Shown piece after piece: positions 37,445 to 44,851 of a stretch of DNA of 44,851 nucleotides. Source of the DNA: Lichtheimia corymbifera B2541 (Eukaryota; Mucoromycota; Mucoromycetes; Mucorales; Lichtheimiaceae); NCBI GenBank assembly GCA_000697475.1, contig JNEU01000903.1:1-44851 (forward strand). Reading direction: 5' to 3'. Position 1 is the stretch's first letter. Each line of letters opens with the position of its first letter. The position numbers were made by a program, and so were the translations under genes. The notes under the pieces were generated by a model, which saw nothing but the letters and a program-made list of their open reading frames with translations, ran no database searches and was not told the origin of the DNA.

Positions 37445-38661
37445 ATGCAAGTACAACATCACGACGCTATTCAAAGACATAGCGGATATCCCTCCATACA
37501 ACCCAGAAACGAGATCACACAACTGAGCACAAACCAACGCATGGATCCACCCCCCATTGATGTTTCACGAGTAAGTCTACCTTTGCTAACCTATCCCGTT
37601 TCTTCTAATTGCTAACTTTTGGGCTGTATGAACAGCACTTGGCAAATCTCAAGACGCGCCTCAACTTTGCATGCTTCAAGCTGCACAATGGATGGGAAAA
37701 TAGCACGCTGATCGATGTGGAGCTAAAATGGAAAAAGAGACAAAAGAAGCTATACAATGAAATACCAACACCTCGTTTTACACAACAAGATATCCTCGAT
37801 AAACGTGGGCAGTTTTCATCAGCCAAGATCAGAAAGGCTAAGCTGACACGTACCTATTCGACTCCATTGATATCGACGCGTGATCCATACCGTAAACGAA
37901 AGCACAGACACACTGCCCCTGAAATTTACCATAACAATGACAACCAACACCATCATTCTGTATCATCATCCACAACCATCTCCACAGCAACCGAGCCCAA
38001 CACCACGACTATACATCAATTCCCAGAATCCGTTACTCAAGACACCAACACCAACACCCTCAATGCTGCTGCATCATCATCAACAGACGATATTTCCCTT
38101 GACAACAATTGTACATTGAATGAACAACCATCATCATCCTCTCCTACCATGCCATCATCACAAAAGTCACCACATCAAGAACCTGCTGATGGTGATGGAG
38201 CTGAAGATTCATTTATGACTACAACAACGACTCCACCAGTCAAGAGCTCACTTGATTTCTTGTCGTATGCTATTGAAATGACTGAAGGGAGTAATGCGTT
38301 GCCATCGTCACCACAACCACCATTGGAGGATACACGGATGGGTGATGGCTTGTCAAGCTCACAACCGCAACCTGACATTAGCCGTATTGCCCCAACGCTG
38401 TGTGATGAAGATGAAGATGATGTGGGTGGAAGTCAAGAACGAAGTACATTGCAAAACGGAAAGTGGGAAAGGAAGAGGACTCGTTCTTTCCAAAACGATG
38501 ATCGACATGGAGGAAGATACTCTGGCGCTGAAACGGAGAGCGATGATCAGTTAAGCCCACCCAGTTCACCTGTAACAGCCGCTGCACATGCCATCATGAT
38601 GTTTGTCAATGATCATTATTCGATTGACCGTAACTCAAAATCACCCTCGATGTACGACTAG
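37445..38661 (+). CDS. Whi5/Nrm1-like G1/S co-repressor
   Basis: Two exons, 37445-37570 and 37636-38661, giving 383 aa. Right after the splice junction (residues about 43-65) is a motif like the Whi5/Nrm1 GTB motif: LANLKTRLNFACFKLHNGWE. In yeasts this short segment binds the SBF/MBF transcription complexes, and the proteins repress G1/S genes. It is followed by a basic region (KWKKRQKK, RDPYRKRKHRH) and then a long disordered Ser/Thr/Pro/Asp-rich tail with several SP/TP sites, as expected for a CDK-regulated protein. The start at 37445 is in frame with a later ATG (37541), which is an alternative. The tail gives no further identity, so the assignment rests on one motif plus the promoter boxes. 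Confidence 0.72.
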
Positions 38662-39195
38662 TTTCATGCAGAGCATATACACATAGCTCATCATTCACCC
38701 TGCTCTTTCACTCTCACTCTCACTCTCACACACTCACTGACATTCACAACATACTTCCTTTTTGCTTTTAGTCAAAACCATTTGTTTTTTCAACCTTGCT
38801 TGTATATAACTGAATTAAATGATCAACACACACACGCATGCTAGCCATAGCATATGGACCTTACAAACATACAAAATAAGCATGATTTCTTTACTCTCCA
38901 TAAAAGGGCTGGTCTGCAATCGAAGAGCAACCAATACGTATACTTTATGTTTATCCCAGGATGCTTCGTGCATAAATCACACAACAAGCTGAGTACAATT
39001 GTCATCATTGCGATTTTATGTTGATCCCATTTTATTTGATGACCACTAAACTACATAAACACCGCCAGCAAAACGACAAGTATCTCTATTCTAAGAGCTC
39101 TCACCATATCCTTTTGAACTTCATCCACATGTATGATACCTAGATTGCTTGATACCAATTCGATCCACTTCTAACAAGCACCTGGCAATCAGTGC
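38662..39195. other. Intergenic, convergent 3' regions
   Basis: Between the stops of the Whi5/Nrm1-like gene (plus) and a minus-strand membrane-protein gene. CACTCT/CTCTCA simple runs (38700-38735) follow the first stop. No gene seen. Confidence 0.6.
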
Positions 39196-39830
39196 TCAGA
39201 ACACCGCCCATGAGTGTATAGCTCCGCCGTCAACTGTGCCACTAGAAAGCATGATCCATAAAGCAACAGCGCTATCCAACAACGTCGCGGCATAATGCAG
39301 TGCAAGCCAAGAGGTGACAAGAGTAGTATTCCATGTAGAAAGAGTCGACTGAGCAAGGGGTATCGTGCAGATTATAATCTGGGTGCTGAAACATCGCCAT
39401 CCAAGGAGTCCCACATGATTGGGTATGCTTGCACAAGTAGCTATTGAAAATTTTAAGACGTGAGCTGCTTGTAACAAGTTATTTTGATATTCCCACGTAC
39501 CAGTCTTCATAACCATGCCAAAGTGTGTCTATGCAACCTTGCTAAACCCTTGGTTCGTTTAGTAGCAGGCGTACATGACAAAGCCGTGTTCAGGGACTAG
39601 CAGGTCACCAAGACCAATGCCAAAGTATCAAGCAGGATGAAATGACAGTATTGTTGACGATCGGTTATCAGCGGAGGCTTCACGTCGAACGTGCATTGAA
39701 AAAACTGGCTTTGAAGAGGATGCAGAAACAAGTACACGGAGCAAGCGAACAAGACAAGTTCTCGTAGTGAGGACGTATAACACAGTATGAATGCTGACAC
39801 GATCTGACCGATTAAGGAGAGGATGTTAAG
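39196..39830 (-). CDS. Probable multi-pass membrane protein, 5' end unresolved
   Basis: The 3' exons are consistent: one ends at 39609 (GT donor), then 39501-39528, then 39196-39440 with stop TGA; phases agree across both GT-AG introns. Hydrophobic segments include LNILSLIGQIVSAFILCY, ELVLFACSVYLFLHPL, HFILLDTLALVL, TQIIICTIPLAQS and LVTSWLALHYAATLLD, suggesting at least four or five spans. There is no ATG in the upstream-most exon. Coding-like hydrophobic sequence continues on the minus strand to about 40230 (for example LGPSKKLWVCHTCWLSFSV), so the gene probably starts between 40230 and 40350, divergent from the kelch gene. I could not fix those exons without a stop codon intervening. The family is not recognised. 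Confidence 0.45.
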
Positions 39831-40397
39831 AGTGAAACGTCCGAAGGTATGAAGTATAGAAAGAGAGGAAGAGCGAGTGTAATAGCTTCTCAGAAGAACC
39901 TTGGCGGGAAATTAAATTACCATGACACAAAAGGTGTCCCACATTCACGAATGCCCACGGGACCAATTTCGTACAACAACTGCCTCAGTGGTCAGATAGC
40001 TATTTTGACATTAAGAATTATTGTCTATGAAAGCGTACATAATAAAGAATATACTACATTTTCGAAGACAAGTGCCAAAACCGAGAAAGAAAGCCAACAA
40101 GTGTGACAAACCCATAGCTTTTTAGAAGGGCCAAGTAAATCAATGCTACATACACCATATCCGTACAACTGTGCTCTATACTTTGGCGGGTGTACCTGTG
40201 CTGCGAAATTTCTATATGGAGATGTGATTCACATACGAGGAAGTAAATGTTATTCAGAGCAGTGATAGAGTTAATGATCCGGGTTGTGTGATGGAAAAAC
40301 AACCTTGATAAATGGATGTGTCGGTGTGGTACCTGGCCATTTTGCACTCGATCTTTGTATTGAATCGCGACAACTTCCCTCTTTCTACCGCATCAAT

Positions 40398-43300
40398 ATG
40401 CTGCTTTCAATACACCTATGCTGGGCCTATCTCCTCTTGTTTTTAACGACCGTGTTTGATACATACTCTTTCGTTAAGGCTGCATATAATCTGAGCGAGG
40501 ATGTGGAGAATGCGTATACTTACATACGTCCTTTCTCTCAAATGGGATCGGCCACTTTTGTACGGGATGATATTCTTTACACTGTAGGAGGTTTATCGCA
40601 ATACTTGAATATGACCCAACCGACAAACAACTTCATTGCATTTCAATTAAGCCAAAAAAACGGCATGATCGAACCGGTTCAGTTACCTGGTGGTATGCTT
40701 GCGGTAGCGTATGCACAAGCAGTGCTGCTTCCCGATAAAGATCGTGTGTTGATGTTTGGCGGCAATAATGAAATGCTGGAGAATAACAGCACGCTTCTTG
40801 TCCATGAGTATCGATTTAGCACAGGCGTATGGCAAGTGCTCAATGTCACTGCCGCTAATAATGCGACCAATGGGATGGTGCCCCAGAACCGATACAAGCA
40901 TACAGCAACTCTCTCATCGAACGGAAAGATATACATTTATGGTGGTCAAGTACCGGGTACCGCCACAGAGTTTTTCTTTGACTTTTGGGAGTATGATCCT
41001 TCCATGGGCCGTTTCACCGAGATTCCAATCGATCACGATCCCTCAGACACGACCCAACCCACAGCCGTTGCCCTTCGGTGAGTACGAAAATCGATCAATC
41101 AACGATATCTGTCAGATTTCTAAAGACTAGTAATACTTCTTTACGCATATATAGAGATGGGAGGATCGTATATATGATGGGATCTAGCCAAGGAATAGGC
41201 GCAAACCGGGTATGGGATCATGCATGGATCTTTGACACCAAACGTCGAATCGGGTACATGCAAGAGCTCTCCAATCAAACGATCGGTTCTTTTCCAGGTG
41301 CCAGATACGGCTGTAATGCCATGTTGGGTATGTCGATTTTTGCACTTTGACAATATCTCGAATTGACTTTTCTTAAGCCCTCGACAATACTACAATATAC
41401 TATTTCGGCGGTAAGTACGGAGGGCCTCTGTTGCTGCGGTACATATCACAGTGCTTTTGGTAATGAAACCTTTCTGTGATCCGGTTAGGCAAACAACAAC
41501 ATCCCAAGAATGATAGAAAAAGTAACACCCAGATCAAACTTTATGCATTCAACGAGTTAAATGTCCTTGACACCAAAACTTGGATGTGGTTGTCCCCCAG
41601 CATTGTGCGTGGCGATATTGCCCATCCAAGATATGATGCATCGGGCGGCTTACTCTACGGGAAATATTGGATGATCCTTGGAGGTACAAACTTGAATCGA
41701 CGGCTAACATGTGATAATCTTATCAATCCTTATTATACAGGGATGTCTGAATTTGCATGGACAAACGATGTAAATGTACTTGAAATTCCTAATATCAAGT
41801 CCTCCAACAGCAACTCCGTGGAAGCCTCTGGTACATTTACGTGGGTCTATAATATTACCGATCCCACTCTTGGTATAATCAAGGAAGGTGGAGCAAAGGA
41901 ACTTGGAGGAGGTGCCATTGCTGGTATTGTGTTGGGATCCTTGGCAGCTGCTGTACTGCTTATCGCTCTTGTATGGGTCCTACTCCGTAAGAAACATGAT
42001 CCATTAGGACCAGTGACTGCAGTAAGGAATGCAATGATCTCGATGATATGGGATAGGCGGTAATATATGAAGATCAACACACGCCGATGTATAACACGAT
42101 TACTGACATGTATATGCAATAGTGTTGGTGAACCTTTATGGACAGCTGTTTTGCATTCGGTGTCAAAATTGCTTCTCAATGGGCTATTCATTGCGTATTG
42201 TATATACAGCATCATCCGAATAATCAAGAGCTCTGAGACAACAATGGTAATGAGCAAACCAGTAACACGAGTAAGAGTGCCAGGTATGCTATGGGTATTA
42301 AATAATCAGCTGATAACGTAATGATGTTCTGGTTAATCATTGCATATTGTGTAGATATACGCTTTTGTTTCGACAACTACCGCAGTAGTGATGCCCTTCA
42401 TGTCCAATCAGATACTGTGTCTAGGCCGGATGGATTAGTGAAATGGGAAAGCTACATATCTTATCTCGATACTCGTCACCATGTTCCCTCTTACCCTAAT
42501 AGCATCTATGGTGATATTCGATGCTGGTTGTTCGCAGCTCCTCCAGAATTTCGACTAGGCAATCAGGCGAATGGTCAATCAAGCAATGGCAGTAAGCTTC
42601 GTTTTCTGCTTGGCGGTGGTACGTTCCCTTCTGGATTCAATACGAGCCATAGCCGCGTTCATATATCGGTATATCATCCCGACCGTGATCCCAACAAAGT
42701 CGTATACAACATCAGCGAACAACCAAATTTGACGGACATTGATATCCAAGAATGGTTACGACGCGAAAGGAACGACCAAGAAACTGCAAACACTTATACG
42801 GCTGAAATCAACACGTATTCATCCATTGGTTATCAACTCAAGAATCACCGTTACCTTCTAAACATACCATGGAACACTGTTGGATTTGCCCAGTCACGCA
42901 ACAATACACCCGAGATCGAAACAAGCTTTCGCACAAGTATTCAGGACGATGCAATGATGGTTAGAAACACTTTGGATGTGTATCCTACAAGCTTTATGGA
43001 AATTGAGGAAGAGGATCAACGCATTGATACGCTCATGTCATCGTTTGGTTTAATTGGTGGTATGCTATCGCTGTTTACATTCATACTTACTCGCATGTAT
43101 GGATCACGTCCATCATCAATGCATGGTTGGATCATGAAACTACCTTTTAACAAACCAGCTCGATCTATTGAAAGAAATTTGCTGAAAAGTTTTGGTTCCC
43201 TTGGCCACCCAGTCCCATTTGTAAATCCAGTCGATCATCATTTATTGAATGATCAACAACTTCAAGAACACGATCTGGTGGAAACATCACACAACAATAC

Positions 43301-43646
43301 AGAAAATAGCAGTATTCAGGACCTACATGCCAAAATGGAAAATGCTGAAAGAATCCATCAGCAGGAGATATCGGATCTTAAACGGAGACTCCAATTGATG
43401 GAACTCGTATTCAAGTCGTATTATATTGATGATGAAGTATTCAACCGGCTGTATGACGCCCATTGTGCTGAGAAAGCCTCAGAGGATAATAGCGACAAAA
43501 TAACTCCTTCCACTGATAACGATGGGATGCTAACAAGACTCTTTCATCGGCGTCGATATCGTCCTCAAAATATGCATGACGAGGAGCAATCCCCGGGACG
43601 ATCCAATACATCACTGCTTGACTTACCCCAGAAACACGAATCATGA
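40398..43646 (+). CDS. Kelch-repeat multi-TM membrane protein (single fused gene)
   Basis: Six exons, 969 aa: 40398-41077, 41155-41327, 41378-41410, 41489-42059, 42123-42283, 42355-43646. A signal peptide (MLLSIHLCWAYLLLFLTTVF) is followed by an N-glycosylation-rich kelch ectodomain (ILYTVGGLSQYL, VLMFGGNNE, KIYIYGGQVPG, IYYFGG, WMILGGTNL; about residues 45-440). Then come a TM segment (IAGIVLGSLAAAVLLIALVW, about 450-475), a Gly-Glu-Pro-Leu-Trp motif with a second TM (LLLNGLFIAYCIYSIIRII), VPDIRFCFDNY, a second domain with N-glycosylation sites, a third TM (LIGGMLSLFTFILTRMYG) and a C-terminal coiled coil (MENAERIHQQEISDLKRRL). A two-gene reading would put stop and start 3 bp apart; a 63-nt GT-AG intron (42060-42122) joins them in frame, so I prefer one gene. 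Function unknown; a surface or secretory-pathway sensor is a guess. Confidence 0.8.
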
Positions 43647-44612
43647 TTACATGTATGCATATATTAAACGCATTTGATAAACATCTCTTTAAGTATACAA
43701 TGGTATTCGCTTTCATGAGGTATTAAGTCTCTTAATGGACCATGATGAAGAAGGATATGTGTAACATCCCTTGTATTAGGTATAGCAGATAGGACAGCCT
43801 ACTCACAGATTGTTGATTACTTCCTCGACGATAAATTGATTAATAAAAGGAACCAGTGATTGGACTATATTTCTTATTCATGCGATACACAGGCGTTTCG
43901 CAGTGGCGATATTCATCTGTTTGCGTTACACGTGCTCAATAAAAGCCGGTACTCTATCACTAGCTTGGTTAATTATAAACTTATATTTTATATTTTTTGA
44001 ATACAATGATGTATGATGATGAGTACATGGACATCCCATGCATACCTATAGCAATATTCAGCTGACTATCTTATGCAGCCTTATACAATAATGAACCATT
44101 CCATACGCCTATCATAGGCCGGCATCACTATTGGCAATCAGGGGAACGAACATCATGCGTTCTTCACCAATAGGGAAGTCATGCGCGCTCGGTCTTGTTA
44201 CAAGACCGAATCTCTCTGCATCTCTGGCTCTATCAGGGTCTACCTACTTGACAACGAACAAGCACCACCTACCATATAGCATCACGCTTGCAGCATATGT
44301 AAAAACATAATGGTGTCTGTATCTCTAAACTTTACAATGAAACATGAGCTCTTTCATAGAACAATATTGCTCGTCGTGGTCGAGCGCACCTAGTGTAGAA
44401 GTTTCAGAATCAAGCTTGCCAATCCCAGTTTTCGAAATGTCACCACCAGCCAAAGTCGAAAAAAAATTCAAGAGGTGGACCAGATTTTTGTGTGTAAATG
44501 GTATTTATTATGCGCAACATAAGCTACGCATTTTAAAAAACCTAAATAAAGTCCCGTGGACTGAAAAAAGAAATGGGCAGCACTCAAGTGCCATCCATGC
44601 TTTTCATCTAAA
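43647..44612. other. Intergenic region
   Basis: AT-rich sequence downstream of the kelch gene. A 90-codon plus-strand frame (44344-44616) has no family resemblance. A 19-bp perfect dyad, CGGTCTTGT-T-ACAAGACCG, lies at 44190-44208. No RNA gene seen. Confidence 0.5.
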
Positions 44613-44850
44613 CTAAGTCACCATATCATCCGTTGCACATTTTGTGGACGAAATATCCGGCTGCTTGTCATTAGCTGGAAGGCAATGCTGGCTTGGTTTA
44701 TCAGGTGGGGAAGTTGTAGCTGGAGTGCTACTGTTATCCGTGGCAGTGATTGGTGTGAAGTTCAAAGGCGGTGAATGGGATGGAGAAAAGTTACGTTGGC
44801 GTTTGCTCTGGGTTCGGTATGTATAGCTTGATGGGGTTGTATCTTGATTA
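44613..44850 (-). CDS. C-terminus of an unknown Ser/Thr/Pro-rich protein, partial
   Basis: A minus-strand frame is open from the right edge to a TAG at 44613-44615 (79 codons). Its composition is that of a disordered regulatory tail: a basic patch (RTQSKRQRNFSPSHSP), then Thr/Ser/Pro-rich sequence (ATDNSSTPATTSPPDKPSQ) ending DDMVT. The 5' part lies outside the window. No domain is visible. The plus-strand 60-codon frame in the same place is its shadow. It may be an exon of a transcription-factor-like protein, which I cannot support further. Confidence 0.4.
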   Translation of the reverse strand, partial: NQDTTPSSYTYRTQSKRQRNFSPSHSPPLNFTPITATDNSSTPATTSPPDKPSQHCLPANDKQPDISSTKCATDDMVT

Positions 44851-44851
44851 G

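Noticed and set aside
42067..42321. Separate gene starting at 42067 (MKINTRRC...)
   Set aside because: It would start 3 bp after the previous stop; a 63-nt canonical intron joins the two frames without phase change.
44644..44826. Plus-strand 60-codon Gly/Val-rich frame
   Set aside because: It is the antisense of a Ser/Thr/Pro-rich minus-strand frame that looks more like a real protein tail.

Overview
The window looks like nuclear DNA of an early-diverging filamentous fungus, most likely Mucoromycota (Mucorales-like). The support is many short introns (about 45-75 nt, several exactly 63 nt), CT-rich 5' leaders, poly-Q/N/S tracts, and a typical gene set: KDM5-type demethylase, white-collar-type GATA factor, Gds1/APSES-like regulator, Whi5/Nrm1-like repressor and a kelch membrane protein. 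Exon coordinates below were built by hand from splice signals, reading frame and protein-family continuity. No search or alignment could be run.

Left end (1-4500): a tRNA-Ile(AAT) gene is followed 45 bp downstream by a 3,934-bp element. It has two apparently identical 210-bp LTR-like direct repeats (TGTCG...CGACA), a 4-bp target duplication (TCTT) and a purine tract before the right repeat. It has no gag-pol. Instead it carries two intact ORFs that look like pieces of an alphavirus-like (virga-like) RNA-virus replicase in permuted order: an RdRp piece cut off after motif B, then the capping methyltransferase end. A retrotransposon-style unit with recently captured RNA-virus sequence is the outstanding observation here.

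Host genes follow in order. Minus strand: DEK-C/SWIB protein (5278-6183). Plus: OMA1 mitochondrial protease (7453-8685). Minus: a 114-aa unknown protein (8775-9182), kelch-BTB protein (9481-11889), Gds1 winged-helix/KilA-N protein (13403-18083) and GATA factor (18964-20000). Plus: sirtuin (20651-21795) and KDM5 demethylase (22040-26516). Minus: a fatty acyl-CoA reductase/acyltransferase fusion (26784-32661). Plus: Eaf6 (33432-34587), hotdog thioesterase (35810-36676) and Whi5/Nrm1-like protein (37445-38661). Minus: a membrane protein with unresolved 5' end (39196-about 39830). Plus: kelch multi-TM protein (40398-43646). Minus, at the right edge: a partial ORF.

There is no operon-like logic. 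Several genes do share chromatin and transcription roles (SWIB, sirtuin, KDM5, Eaf6, GATA, KilA-N), and OMA1 and the sirtuin are probably mitochondrial. Cross-cutting oddities are five GCAAGT (GC-AG) introns among about 49, a fusion acyltransferase whose catalytic His is Ser, a roughly 180-bp inverted repeat between Eaf6 and the thioesterase gene, and ACGCGT/CGCGAAA boxes upstream of the Whi5/Nrm1-like gene.
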